From JBDHDH01 sp039591615 (GTDB lineage: Bacteria; Gemmatimonadota; Gemmatimonadetes; Gemmatimonadales; GWC2-71-9), in the NCBI GenBank assembly GCA_039591615.1, contig JBDHDH010000075.1, forward strand, positions 1-23,340: a stretch of DNA of 23,340 nt, read 5' to 3'. A model generated the notes under the pieces. The model was given only the letters and a program-made list of their open reading frames with translations, was not told the DNA's origin and searched no databases. Positions 1 through 8,563 of this stretch are shown piece by piece (position 1 is the stretch's first letter; the number at the start of each line of letters is the position of its first letter). A program made the translations under genes and the position numbers.

Positions 1-44
1 CGCAACCGACTGGCTTTGCGACTCTGGCCCCACTACTTTGGGGC

Positions 45-1271
45 ATGTCGCGTGTGCTCCGTCTGCATCGTCTCCCCATAGAGAGCGATCCAACTCCCAA
101 GCGAATAGCGCTTTTTACGGGAAATCACAACCTCATCGCCGACGGTGTTTCGCTTACCCTCAACCGACTCGTCGAGTACTTGGAGCGCCGCGGGCACGCG
201 GTGCTCGTCGTCGGCCCAACGACAAAGCATCCCCCAATTGCGCATGCTGGCAAGCTGGTGGCGGTACCGTCCGTGCCTATTCCCGGGCGTTCGGAATATC
301 GGATCACCCTCGGCTTTCCACTCGCGGCGCGGCGTGAGTTAACCGCTTTCGCCCCGACACTGTTTCACGTCGCCACGCCCGATATTCTCGGGAACCGGGC
401 TCTGCGGCTGGCGCTCCGCAGAAGGATTCCGGTCGTTGCATCCTATCACACGCATTTTTGTTCCTACCTCAGGTATTACGGTGTCGAGGAGCTCGAAGGC
501 TATCTGTGGAAATACCTCCGGCGTTTCTACAGGCAGTGTCGGCACATCTATGTACCTTCCCATTCGATGGCCGCGGTGCTCCGGGCACACGAGATTACAG
601 GTGGACTTCGTTTGTGGGAGCGCGGCGTCGACACTCGGATGTTCAATCCTGGTCGCCGCTCGTTGGAGTGGCGAAGGGCGAAGGGCATTGCGGATCACGA
701 AGTGGTGGTGGCGTACGTCGGCCGTATGGTATGGGAGAAGGGTTTGAAGCTTCTCATGAATGTGTTTGCGCGTCTCAGCGCCCTCGGGATGCCGGTTCGG
801 ACGATGATAGTCGGCGATGGCCCTGTGCGCAGCGCAGCGGTGAGGCATCTGCCGGACGCGATCTTCACGGGACACCTTACTGGCGTAGCGCTGGCGCGTG
901 CCTATGCGTCGTCCGACGTTTTCTTCTTCCCCAGCGATACGGAAACGTTCGGCAACGTAACGCTTGAGGCGATGGCATCTGGACTTGCATGCGTATGTGC
1001 AGACGCACCAGGAAGCAACTCGTTGGTAGTTGACGATCGCACGGGCTACCTTGCCGAGCCCGGGAGCCCTTCGGCATTCTTGGAGCTCGTATCTCGGTTG
1101 ACGCTGAACCCCCCGCTCCGGAGACGGATCGCCCGGGCGGCGCTCCTCTATGCTTCCCGATATGACTGGGACGCCACACTTGGGCGGCTGGTTTCGTACT
1201 ACGACGAGATCCTCAATCCGAGGCCTGAGCCAGAAATAGCGACCGCGCGCGTCCAGACCCAGTTCGCATAG
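45..1271 (+). CDS. GT4-family glycosyltransferase
   Basis: This is probably a retaining nucleotide-sugar glycosyltransferase of the GT4/GT-B fold acting at the cytoplasmic membrane face on a lipid or polysaccharide acceptor. The N-terminal segment at residues 20-45 (RIALFTGNHN, then DGVSLTLNRLVEYLERRGH) is typical of the mannosyl/sulfoquinovosyl-transferase branch. S-Y-H-T-H at 133-137 is in the acceptor domain. G-D-G-P at 257-260 and the E-x7-E pair E300/E308 (in T-E-T-F-G-N-V-T-L-E) form the donor-sugar site. The 408-residue length is normal. The reading frame stays open to the left window edge, so the true start could lie further upstream, but the recognisable domain begins just after this ATG. 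The next GT4 gene follows after 11 nt. Donor and acceptor cannot be read from sequence. Confidence 0.9.
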   Translation: MSRVLRLHRLPIESDPTPKRIALFTGNHNLIADGVSLTLNRLVEYLERRGHAVLVVGPTTKHPPIAHAGKLVAVPSVPIPGRSEYRITLGFPLAARRELTAFAPTLFHVATPDILGNRALRLALRRRIPVVASYHTHFCSYLRYYGVEELEGYLWKYLRRFYRQCRHIYVPSHSMAAVLRAHEITGGLRLWERGVDTRMFNPGRRSLEWRRAKGIADHEVVVAYVGRMVWEKGLKLLMNVFARLSALGMPVRTMIVGDGPVRSAAVRHLPDAIFTGHLTGVALARAYASSDVFFFPSDTETFGNVTLEAMASGLACVCADAPGSNSLVVDDRTGYLAEPGSPSAFLELVSRLTLNPPLRRRIARAALLYASRYDWDATLGRLVSYYDEILNPRPEPEIATARVQTQFA

Positions 1272-1282
1272 AGGTCGCAACC

Positions 1283-2446
1283 ATGCCGTCGCCGCTGCGG
1301 CTTCTTTTCGTTTCTCACTCCTTTCCGCCCACGAATCGCCCGCTTGCAAACACTGGGGGGATGCAGCGTGTGGCGACGGAGCTGTTTGACGTGCTGGGTG
1401 ACCACCCGTCGGTCGCCTTGTCCTCACATATCCTCCGAACAACGTGGCGCGCCACGCAATTGCGCATGCCGGGATTCTTGGTGAGGGGGTTATGGAGGAT
1501 CTCTCGAGCTGTGCGACGGGACGGAATTGACGTAGTACTGTTTTCGTCGATGGTAACGGCTGCGCTGGCCCCGCTTCTGCGATTGAGACAAACATCTCGC
1601 GATGTCGCCTTCGTAGCCATTGCGCATGGGCGCGATGTGACCTTGCCCTTCCACCCCTACCAACTATGGCTGCGTCGCGCCCTGCCTCGTTTGAATGCCG
1701 TCATCGCAGTCAGCGAAGCCACACGTGATGAATGCGTCAGGCGGGGGGCCGCCGAGGAGCGAGTGCACGTGATTCCCAACGGTGTCGCTCCCGAACGCTT
1801 CAGCTCGATGGTCCCGCGTGCGGTGGCGCGACGGCTCGTCGAAGAGCTCGTCGCGAGTCGTGGGCTGACGATTCCGCAGGAGAGTGTCCTCTTGGCGAGC
1901 GTCGGGCGGCATGTCATTCGGAAGGGATTTGGGTGGTTCGTAGGTGAGGTGATGCCACTGCTGCCTGATCGGTATGTCTACTTGCTCGCCGGTGACGGAC
2001 CGCAAAGTAGGCTAATCAAGAAGCAGGTCGTGCATCGATCGCTGGAATCCCGCGTCCATTTGTTGGGTAAGCTTTCCGACGACGCACTCAAAACGCTGTA
2101 TCGGGGATCGGATCTCTTCATCCTACCAAACATCCCGGTAGCCGGTGACCTCGAGGGATTTGGAGTTGTAATGCTCGAGGCCGGTATGAGCGGAACGCCC
2201 GTGATTGCCGCACACGTCGATGGTGTTCCAAGCGTGATTTGCGAGGGCGAAAACGGCGTGCTGGTTGCGAGCGGCGATGCTGGCGCGTTTGCTGAAGCCA
2301 TAGAGTGTTCCGTGAATGGGCGTGGAGCGTTAAACATCCGCAATCGCGCAGAAGGCTACATTAGAGAGAGCTTCGCTTGGCCGGTAATCGTTGAGCGGTA
2401 TGTGGCTCTGTTACAGGCGGTCTCGACGGCCTTCCGCGCCGGCTGA
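1283..2446 (+). CDS. GT4-family glycosyltransferase
   Basis: This is a second GT-B glycosyltransferase of 387 residues, of a different subgroup from its neighbour. G-G-M-Q-R-V at residues 25-30 is the usual glycine-rich N-terminal loop. P-N-G-V at 165-168 and V-G-R-H..R-K-G at 207-215 mark the donor domain. A-G-D-G-P sits at 236-240. The E-x7-E motif is E291/E299 (E-G-F-G-V-V-M-L-E). The ATG is preceded by GAGGT at 1271-1275 with 7-nt spacing, overlapping the previous stop region, so the two genes are probably cotranscribed. Together they suggest successive sugar additions to one glycan. The sugar is unknown. The gene ends 133 nt before the convergent frd operon, with no obvious terminator in between. 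Confidence 0.9.
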   Translation: MPSPLRLLFVSHSFPPTNRPLANTGGMQRVATELFDVLGDHPSVALSSHILRTTWRATQLRMPGFLVRGLWRISRAVRRDGIDVVLFSSMVTAALAPLLRLRQTSRDVAFVAIAHGRDVTLPFHPYQLWLRRALPRLNAVIAVSEATRDECVRRGAAEERVHVIPNGVAPERFSSMVPRAVARRLVEELVASRGLTIPQESVLLASVGRHVIRKGFGWFVGEVMPLLPDRYVYLLAGDGPQSRLIKKQVVHRSLESRVHLLGKLSDDALKTLYRGSDLFILPNIPVAGDLEGFGVVMLEAGMSGTPVIAAHVDGVPSVICEGENGVLVASGDAGAFAEAIECSVNGRGALNIRNRAEGYIRESFAWPVIVERYVALLQAVSTAFRAG

Positions 2447-2579
2447 GCGGAGTGAAGCCCGCCCCACCCGCGTCGACAGAAGCCTGTTCACCGCTCCGAG
2501 CCGACCCCTCCGATTAGCGGCGTCAATCCCCTCTAGTTGGATCGGCAGCCTCCTGACCCTGACGACTTCCACCTAAACG

Positions 2580-2927
2580 CTACACGGTCAACACGACATA
2601 CGCCGCCACGACGGTGAGCACCGTGGCCATTCCGTAGGTCAGCACGGCGATGAGCTGGTTCAGATGGTACAGCTGCAATCCGTCGTAGAGGGTGTAGCGA
2701 AACCGGTGGGCCCAATGGAACATTGACAGACCGATCAGCCCGAACAGCAGGAGACGCGCCAGCGGGTGCCGCACGAGGTCAAGGAGTTCGTCGTACCCGA
2801 GGGTGTTCGTCCAACCCAGCGGCGCAGCGATCCACAGCAACGCAACCAGCGCCGGCAGGACGAAGGCAGTTATCGTACCGCCGGCGCTGAACAGCGTCCA
2901 CAGCAGTGGTTCACGAGGACTCCTCAC
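2580..2927 (-). CDS. frdD: Fumarate reductase membrane anchor subunit D
   Basis: This is the second hydrophobic anchor of quinol:fumarate reductase, which together with FrdC holds FrdAB on the membrane and forms the quinone site. The 115-residue protein matches the E. coli FrdD pattern: E-P-L-L-W-x-L-F-S-A-G-G at residues 6-17, then three hydrophobic helices at about 17-37, 57-75 and 93-114, and a T-V-V tail. The H-W-A-H-R-F-R-Y-T-L-Y-D segment at 71-82 resembles the H-R-M-H-H-A-M-H-D region of the E. coli subunit. I chose the GTG start because it overlaps the frdC stop as GTGA (2924-2927), which suits translational coupling; no ATG is available at the correct N-terminus. It is the last gene of the frdABCD operon. 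Confidence 0.87.
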   Translation of the reverse strand: MRSPREPLLWTLFSAGGTITAFVLPALVALLWIAAPLGWTNTLGYDELLDLVRHPLARLLLFGLIGLSMFHWAHRFRYTLYDGLQLYHLNQLIAVLTYGMATVLTVVAAYVVLTV

Positions 2928-3340
2928 GGCGCGCCGCCCATCACAAACCACGCAACGAGGCCAGAAGCGATCACCCAGGCCCCGTAGTGGACGGCAGCTA
3001 CCAGCGCGTTCGGGACCCGCCGACCCCTCAGCTGGACGACCAGCGCCTTGGGTGCCAACCACAACCAGGTGACGGTGTGGAACAGCAGCGCGAGCCACAC
3101 CACGGCATGGGCGACAAGGACAGCCGGGGAGGCGAGCCACTCCAGGAAACGTTCGTACGCCGCCGGCCCCCGGCTCAGGATCCAAAGCTGCGCCAGGAGG
3201 AGGACGGCGGCGTACGCGACGAACAGGCTGGTCAACTCTCGTGTAATAAACCTGATGTACGGTCCACTCCCCAGCCACCAGAAGATCGGCATACGGCGCC
3301 GATGCCACTTGGGGTGGTATGGGGTGTAGTCGGGATTCAT
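2924..3340 (-). CDS. frdC: Fumarate reductase membrane anchor subunit C
   Basis: This is the first membrane anchor of the fumarate reductase complex, 138 residues against about 131 in E. coli. Three transmembrane helices are visible at about 36-55, 74-95 and 113-134. Two family residues are conserved: R-E at 34-35, equivalent to the quinone-site Glu29 of E. coli FrdC, and F-H-T-V-T-W at 87-92, equivalent to L-H-T-K-T-W with His82. These are followed by L-A-P-K-A at 95-99. This resembles the haem-free type D anchor; no conserved haem-ligand pattern of types A-C is evident. The ATG overlaps the frdB stop in an ATGA (3337-3340). An 11-residue basic N-terminus precedes M-P-I-F-W-W. Confidence 0.9.
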   Translation of the reverse strand: MNPDYTPYHPKWHRRRMPIFWWLGSGPYIRFITRELTSLFVAYAAVLLLAQLWILSRGPAAYERFLEWLASPAVLVAHAVVWLALLFHTVTWLWLAPKALVVQLRGRRVPNALVAAVHYGAWVIASGLVAWFVMGGAP

Positions 3341-4068
3341 CGCTTCCCCCAAGGAAGCAGTGACCGGAACCAGGCACTGGCAGCCGCGACCTTGTAACGC
3401 TGAATTGCGCCCGCCGGGTCCACATTCTTCGGACACACCGTCGAGCATTCCCCCACGAAGGTGCAGCTCCAAATGCCTTCCTCTTGGGAGATGATCTCCA
3501 TCCGCTCTCGAGCTCCGTGGTCTCTCGAGTCCAGGTTGTAGCGCTGGGCCAAAGCAATCGCCGCCGGACCGATGAACTCGGGCTCGAGCTCGTAAATGGG
3601 GCAGGCTGCATAGCAGAGCATGCAGTTGATGCACATGCTGTACTGCTTGTACTCGGCGAGCGCTTCGGGTGTCTGGAGGTATTCGCCCTGCTTCGGGGGT
3701 TTCTCCTCCTTCCGGATGATCCACGGTCTGACGCGCCCCAGCTTCTCCAGGAAGTCGGTGAGATCACCCACCAGGTCGCGGATCACCGGGAAGCCCCGCA
3801 GCGGCTCGACGCGGATCGGCCCGGGCCCTGCAGCCTCCAGATACATCGCGCAGGTGAGCGTGGGTTCGCCGTTCACCATCATGCCGCAGCTCCCACACAC
3901 CCCCATGCGGCAAGCCCACCGGTACGAGAGCGTGCCGTCTAGGGTATCCTTGATATAGTTGAGGGCGTCCAGCACCATCCACTCGGTTCGGAGCGGCACC
4001 TCGTATCGCTGCCAGGTGGGCTCCGTTTCGTCCTCGGGGCGGTAGCGGTGTATCTCCAGCGAGACCAT
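3337..4068 (-). CDS. frdB: Fumarate reductase/succinate dehydrogenase iron-sulfur subunit
   Basis: This is the iron-sulfur subunit that relays electrons between the FAD in FrdA and the membrane quinone. The 243 residues compare with 244 in E. coli FrdB. A plant-type [2Fe-2S] ferredoxin domain has C53, C58, C61 and C73 (C-R-M-G-V-C-G-S-C). The C-terminal ferredoxin domain has C146/C149/C152 plus C212 for the [4Fe-4S] cluster and C156/C202/C208 for the [3Fe-4S] cluster. The ATG at 4068 was chosen because it gives the family length and sits 17 nt after the frdA stop. Reading further upstream in this frame only retraces frdA. It overlaps frdC by 4 nt. Confidence 0.95.
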   Translation of the reverse strand: MVSLEIHRYRPEDETEPTWQRYEVPLRTEWMVLDALNYIKDTLDGTLSYRWACRMGVCGSCGMMVNGEPTLTCAMYLEAAGPGPIRVEPLRGFPVIRDLVGDLTDFLEKLGRVRPWIIRKEEKPPKQGEYLQTPEALAEYKQYSMCINCMLCYAACPIYELEPEFIGPAAIALAQRYNLDSRDHGARERMEIISQEEGIWSCTFVGECSTVCPKNVDPAGAIQRYKVAAASAWFRSLLPWGKR

Positions 4069-4085
4069 CTTCACGGGCGGTTCCC

Positions 4086-5825
4086 TCACCGTCCGTACAC
4101 CCGCTCGCCGGGCGGCCAACGGGTGACCGTGACAGGTAGATACTCGATCTTCGGTGGGGAGTCGTCGCCGCGCCACGCCAGCGAGTGGGCCAAGAACCGA
4201 TCGTCGTCCCGCGCTGGATGGTCGGTTCGCTGGTGGGCGCCGCGGGACTCCGTGCGGTTGAGCGCCGAGTGGATGAGCGCCTCCGCCACCTCGATCATGT
4301 TCTCTAGTTCGAGATATGCGACGAGTTCGGTGTTGAACGTGTGGCTCCGGTCGTCGAGTGCCACCTGGCAGAAACGGCTTTTGAGTTCCTGCAGGGTCTG
4401 AGCTGCCGCGGCGAGCCCCGCTGCGTCTCGGTAGATACCGGCGTGCTGTTCCATTGTCTGCTGCATCTCCGTCCGCAGTGTCGCCAGCCGCTCTCGGCCG
4501 CCAGTCTTTCCCAGAATCGCGTCGCGCAGTCGGCGCTCTTCTTCGGGACCGAGCGCCCGTACGCTCCTCGTCGGCGCGGCCACCGAGTCTGCGTATCGAG
4601 CGGCGGCCACGCCTGCGCGGGCGCCGAAAACCAAGAGCTCGGTGAGAGAGTTCGAGCCGAGGCGGTTGGCACCATTGATGCTGACACAAGCAACCTCGCC
4701 CGCTGCATATAACCCCGCTAACGGCGTCGCGCCGTCGATGTCCGTATGCACTCCTCCCATCATGTAATGCACCACCGGTCGCACCGGGATGAGTTCGCTC
4801 ACCGGATCGAGATTCTCGTACTTGAGACACAGCTCGCGCACGAAGGGAAGCTTGGTGTCGACTACCTTTCCACCCAGGTGGCGGATGTCCAGATGGACCA
4901 CGTGTCCGAACGGCGTCTCAACGGTGCGTCCTCGCTCCATCTCCTTCACGAATGCCTGGGAGATCCGGTCCCGGGGCCCGAGCTCCATTGAGCGCAACAC
5001 GGGTTTCGGCTCCGGCTTGCCCAGGTCATAGTCTTGGAGGTAGCGGTACCCATCCCCGTTGACTAACCACCCTCCCTCGGCACGGGCCGCCTCGGTGATG
5101 AGGATCCCCGTGAATGGGAGGCCCGTCGGGTGGTACTGGACGAACTCCGCATCCTTGAGTGGGACGCCGGCGCGGTACGCCAGCGCCATCCCGTCGCCGG
5201 TCTTGATGTTCGCATTGGTGGTGAACGGGAAGAGCCGTCCGGCTCCCCCCGTCGCAAGGATGACCGCGTTTGCGAGGACCGCGTGGACCTTGCCCGTGTG
5301 CAGATCGACGGCGACGACCCCTAGACAGCGTCCCTCGTCGACCAGGAGGCGGGTGACGAACCACTCGTTACAGTAGGAGATACGGTACTTCAAGGACGTC
5401 TGGAACAGCGTATGGAGCATGTGGAAGCCGGTCTTGTCGGTGGCGAACCACGTGCGCTTGATCTTCATGCCGCCGAAAGCGCGCACGGCGATGTGCCCGT
5501 CGCGCTCACGGCTCCAAGGGCAGCCCCAGTGCTCCAGACGCAGCATCTCTTGCGGCGCCTCCCGGGCGAACAACTCCACGGCGTCCTGATCGCACAGCCA
5601 GTCGCCACCGCTGATTGTGTCGTAAGCGTGGTCTTCCATGCTGTCGTCCGGCTTGATCACCGCGGCCGCACCCCCCTCGGCGGCGACCGTGTGGCTGCGC
5701 ATGGGGTAGACCTTGGAGATGATCGCCACCGACATGCGGGGATTCGTTTCCGCCACCGCGATCGCGGCTCGCAAACCCGCGCCGCCTCCGCCGACGACCA
5801 GGATGTCGTGGCTCGACGTTTCCAT
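4086..5825 (-). CDS. frdA: Fumarate reductase flavoprotein subunit
   Basis: This is the catalytic flavoprotein that interconverts fumarate and succinate. The 579 residues follow the E. coli FrdA pattern closely. V-G-G-G-G-A-G-L-R-A at 11-20 binds the FAD dinucleotide. R-S-H-T-V-A-A-E-G-G carries His45, the site of covalent 8alpha-histidyl FAD. H232 (Q-Y-H-P-T-G), E245, R285/R287 (G-P-R-D-R), H353 (V-V-H-Y-M-M-G-G) and R388 (G-A-N-R-L-G-S-N-S-L) are the expected dicarboxylate and catalytic residues. A GGGAGG Shine-Dalgarno lies just before the ATG. It is the first gene of frdABCD. Four subunits with two short anchors point to the FrdABCD class, not to the usual SdhCDAB. The direction of the reaction in vivo cannot be read from sequence. 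Confidence 0.96.
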   Translation of the reverse strand: METSSHDILVVGGGGAGLRAAIAVAETNPRMSVAIISKVYPMRSHTVAAEGGAAAVIKPDDSMEDHAYDTISGGDWLCDQDAVELFAREAPQEMLRLEHWGCPWSRERDGHIAVRAFGGMKIKRTWFATDKTGFHMLHTLFQTSLKYRISYCNEWFVTRLLVDEGRCLGVVAVDLHTGKVHAVLANAVILATGGAGRLFPFTTNANIKTGDGMALAYRAGVPLKDAEFVQYHPTGLPFTGILITEAARAEGGWLVNGDGYRYLQDYDLGKPEPKPVLRSMELGPRDRISQAFVKEMERGRTVETPFGHVVHLDIRHLGGKVVDTKLPFVRELCLKYENLDPVSELIPVRPVVHYMMGGVHTDIDGATPLAGLYAAGEVACVSINGANRLGSNSLTELLVFGARAGVAAARYADSVAAPTRSVRALGPEEERRLRDAILGKTGGRERLATLRTEMQQTMEQHAGIYRDAAGLAAAAQTLQELKSRFCQVALDDRSHTFNTELVAYLELENMIEVAEALIHSALNRTESRGAHQRTDHPARDDDRFLAHSLAWRGDDSPPKIEYLPVTVTRWPPGERVYGR

Positions 5826-6309
5826 GGGCCTCCCGTTGCTGTCGTCCCGGCGGGGTCGCGGTCAGTCGGCGCTGTGCGGATTGCCCGGGTGGCCTCCCTG
5901 CACCCATGCGCGGGGCGGCGCTGATTCCCGAGGCTATCACGTCACGCGCACGGACCGGCGCGGGGTGACGAGAATCGAAGCAGCATATATAGAGGCAGGT
6001 TGTGGAGATGGCCAGGGTGGGGGGCGGCAGCGTTGCGTTGACTGACAGCGCGAATCTTTTTCGACCCTGCCAGATACGATCGTGCTCGACGCGCGAAGGG
6101 CGAGCCAGAGGGTACGAGAGCTGGACTTCTTGTGGCCGCAGATCGAACATGAGTTAGTCGGCGAGCGGGCGGTGCGGTACCCGGCCCAACTTGGCGACCA
6201 TGGAGCGGGTCGCCGGCTGTGGCTCGCGGCCGCGCCACCGTAGGTTTGGGGGTACGCCATGTGGCGGGCACGCACAGGATTCCTCTGCCCGGTAGTCGGC
6301 AGGATCTAC

Positions 6310-6347
6310 CGACGACGCAATGATCCCGTTGATCGGGTGCGTCGTCG
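6310..6347 (+). promoter_or_regulatory. Strong hairpin in the 5' leader of the TPR-like gene
   Basis: A perfect 10-bp inverted repeat pairs CGACGACGCA (6310-6319) with TGCGTCGTCG (6338-6347). Inside it a second 4-bp stem CCCG/CGGG (6325-6328 with 6334-6337) closes a TTGAT loop, with an ATGAT bulge on the 5' side. No T-run follows, so it is not a typical intrinsic terminator. It ends 65 nt before the ATG at 6413. It could be an RNA leader structure or a dyad operator; the function is inferred only. Confidence 0.5.
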
Positions 6348-6400
6348 ACGGATGTGTGATCCAGGATGCGTGTTACTCCAACGCGTCGTTGAAGACTGGC

Positions 6401-6407
6401 GAGGAGG
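6401..6407 (+). promoter_or_regulatory. Ribosome-binding site fixing the start at 6413
   Basis: GAGGAGG lies 5 nt before the ATG at 6413. It decides in favour of this start over upstream in-frame starts such as the one at 6320, which would fall inside the hairpin. Confidence 0.75.
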
Positions 6408-6412
6408 ACCGG

Positions 6413-6910
6413 ATGTTCGAACTGAAGAAGCTCTCTGAGACTGGTATCGAGGGAGCGCTGAGCAAGGCGGAACGCTATCGCCTGCTCAACGAGCCGTGGC
6501 AGGCCGAAAGCATCTGTCGAGACGTGTTGGCGACCGATCCCGAGAACCAACGCGCCATCGTCATGCTGATTCTCTCGCTGACCGACCAGTTCGGCGGATC
6601 GGGCGGCATCGGATTCGACGAGGCAAAGTCATTGCTCGCCAAGCTCCGGAGCGAGTACGAGCAGGCGTATTATGCCGGCATCGTGTGCGAACGCCGCGCC
6701 AACGTCCACTTCGAGCGCGGACATCCCGGGTGCGGAGAACTGGCATACGAGTGGTACAAGAAGGCCCTGGACTGGTTCGAGAAGGCCGAGAAGCTGCGTC
6801 CGCCCGCGAACGAAGATGCAGCACTTCGGTGGAATACCTGCGCTCGCATGATGATGAAACATCCCACCATCAGGCCGGCCCAGCATCAAGCTCAGGCAAT
6901 GCTAGAGTAG
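6413..6910 (+). CDS. TPR-like small helical protein
   Basis: This is a 165-residue soluble protein with no signal peptide or membrane segment. It is mostly helical and reads like degenerate tetratricopeptide repeats. N-E-P-W-Q-A-E-S-I-C-R-D-V-L-A-T-D-P-E-N at residues 26-45 matches the A/B helix pair and the D-P-x-N turn of a TPR. A second helical pair at about 110-130 (Y-E-W-Y-K-K-A-L-D-W-F-E-K-A-E) is TPR-like as well. TPR proteins are usually protein-binding scaffolds. No enzymatic motif is seen. It stands alone between frdA (divergent) and the barrel gene 229 nt downstream, so context gives no function. It could belong to a conserved but unnamed family. Confidence 0.8.
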   Translation: MFELKKLSETGIEGALSKAERYRLLNEPWQAESICRDVLATDPENQRAIVMLILSLTDQFGGSGGIGFDEAKSLLAKLRSEYEQAYYAGIVCERRANVHFERGHPGCGELAYEWYKKALDWFEKAEKLRPPANEDAALRWNTCARMMMKHPTIRPAQHQAQAMLE

Positions 6911-7139
6911 TGTTTCTCATGTTCGGCGTGGCGCTGCGCGCGATCCAGCCTCCCTCAACGGTATTCCGACTGATCCCGGGAACGGCGGATCCCTCGTCGC
7001 GTGGGAGGAAATTCCCGCCGCCCACGTGATGTGCTGGCTGGGGGAAGGCAGCAACACAGCACCGGTCACTCGGCCCCGACGCAGCGGCGGGTCGGCCACC
7101 CTTGCGTCGTCCCTACGTGGGTCGTTTGCTTAGCAGGCC

Positions 7140-8525
7140 ATGAGATTTCTCGGCTTCCTCCCGCTGAGGATGCAGAGTGTGCTCACTCTGCTGGCCGTCG
7201 CGCTCGCCCCAACCTACCTGCCCGCTCAGGACGGGCGGGCGAGCTTCCCCGGCGGCCTCCGTGGCAAGCTCGTCGAGTTGTTTGTCTTCGGCTCCGGTCG
7301 GGGCCCCCTCGGGCTGGCAGATCCGGACGAAACGAGCCCCCGAGCCTTCTTGGACCGAAGTAATCACTTCGTCTCGTCCACGGTGGAGAACAACATGGCG
7401 CTGATCGACTTTCTCGAGAACGCCATCGCGGCCAATGTGTCCAACATTCCGTCGAGCTCCACGAACAGCTCCTTCCAAGTCCAGTTCAGGGACGGGAAGC
7501 CGGTCATCGTCCGTTCTTCGCCGGGTCCGATCTTCGCAGAGCGGGCGCGGACACTGGGCGCGGGGCGGGTGCTGGTGGCCACGAACCTGAGCACGTTCCG
7601 TTTCACGACGCTCCGTGGGACGAACCTCGACAACCTGCGGCTGAACTTCACCCACGCAAACGTGGACTTCGAAGGCTGTGACTCCCTCGCCGGAGGTGAC
7701 TGCTCCCGCTTCGGCATTCCAACGTTCGAAAACGATTTCATTCAGGTCGACGTCGATCTGAATCTGCACGTGAGCACGCTGTCGTTCGTGCTGGCGTACG
7801 GCTTGGCCGATCGAATCGACTTGGGCCTCGCCGTTCCGATCGTGTTTACGTCCCTGCGGGGAAACAGCCGTGCGCAACTCATGCCCTTGGGCGAAGGCTC
7901 CGCGGTGCATTTCTTCGACGGGACCCCCACAGCGCCCCAGCTCATCTCCGACCCGAACTTCGTCGAAGGCTCCGCCTCGGGGATCGGGGACCTCGCCATA
8001 CGCGTGAAGTTCGCCCTCGCCGATTACGAATCGGCTCAGCTGGCCATGCTCGGCGTAGCGCGCTTCGCCACCGGCAGCAAGGAGGACTTTCTCGGTTCGG
8101 GCGATTTTGCCTTCCGGGGCCTCGGGATCTTCTCGACAACGTTTGGCGACTTCTCGCCGCATGCCAACGTCGGGTATCTCTATCGTGCAGGTGATCAACA
8201 GAACGACGCGGTGCTTGCAACCGCAGGCTTCGATCAGGTGATCGCTTCCTGGGCGACCCTTGCTGTCGACCTGATTTCGCGATTTCAAACCGGTGATCGC
8301 AGCTTGGACCTGCCGGATCCAGTGCTGGTCGAGGAGCCCTTTCTTCGTCTGATCGACGCGACGACCATTCCCGATACGCGTGATGATATCATCGACGGGT
8401 CCATCGGATTCAAGTTCGCTACCCCGTCCGGTTTTACGCTGATCGTGAATTCCATCTGGCCGTTGAACCGGGGCGGAGTGCGATCGAACGTGGTATTGAC
8501 GGCGGGACTCGAGTACAACTTGTGA
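7140..8525 (+). CDS. Secreted outer-membrane beta-barrel-like protein
   Basis: A 461-residue protein with a Sec signal peptide (basic N-terminus, hydrophobic core at about 12-28, probable cleavage near P-A-Q-D at 28-31). The rest alternates short amphipathic strands with polar turns. Strand-like stretches near L-S-F-V-L-A-Y-G-L-A-D-R-I-D-L-G-L-A-V-P-I-V and later G-I-G-D-L-A-I-R-V-K-F-A-L are typical of transporter-like barrels related to the meta-pathway phenol-degradation family. The chain ends G-L-E-Y-N-L, a plausible last strand although without a terminal aromatic residue. A second in-frame ATG at 7170 would shorten the signal peptide n-region. Substrate is unknown. It converges with the kinase gene, leaving 38 nt between them. 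Confidence 0.72.
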   Translation: MRFLGFLPLRMQSVLTLLAVALAPTYLPAQDGRASFPGGLRGKLVELFVFGSGRGPLGLADPDETSPRAFLDRSNHFVSSTVENNMALIDFLENAIAANVSNIPSSSTNSSFQVQFRDGKPVIVRSSPGPIFAERARTLGAGRVLVATNLSTFRFTTLRGTNLDNLRLNFTHANVDFEGCDSLAGGDCSRFGIPTFENDFIQVDVDLNLHVSTLSFVLAYGLADRIDLGLAVPIVFTSLRGNSRAQLMPLGEGSAVHFFDGTPTAPQLISDPNFVEGSASGIGDLAIRVKFALADYESAQLAMLGVARFATGSKEDFLGSGDFAFRGLGIFSTTFGDFSPHANVGYLYRAGDQQNDAVLATAGFDQVIASWATLAVDLISRFQTGDRSLDLPDPVLVEEPFLRLIDATTIPDTRDDIIDGSIGFKFATPSGFTLIVNSIWPLNRGGVRSNVVLTAGLEYNL

Positions 8526-8563
8526 CAGCTCGGGCTACCAGCAACCCAGGATTCGACCGCTGA

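Larger units (their letters stand above)
5826..6412. other. Intergenic region between divergent frdA and TPR-like gene
   Basis: This 587-bp stretch has no convincing gene. It should hold the promoters for the leftward frd operon and the rightward TPR-like gene. An AT-rich TATATA patch at about 5985-5992 is a possible -10 element, but no matching -35 is clear on either strand. A 53-codon GTG-started open frame at 6082-6243 (plus strand) has no recognised domain and no good ribosome-binding site. The most structured element is the hairpin at 6310-6347, listed separately. Confidence 0.6.

Noticed and set aside
339..1595. Long 418-codon open frame on the minus strand opposite the first glycosyltransferase
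   Set aside because: It is antisense to two well-supported glycosyltransferase genes and its translation shows no domain or hydrophobic pattern; high GC content keeps antisense frames open.
6082..6243. 53-aa GTG-started open frame upstream of the TPR-like gene
   Set aside because: No ribosome-binding site and no recognisable domain; it is within the range expected by chance in GC-rich DNA.
7113..8288. 391-codon minus-strand open frame opposite the beta-barrel gene
   Set aside because: Highly charged, featureless translation; the plus-strand frame has a signal peptide and barrel-like strands and is clearly the real one.
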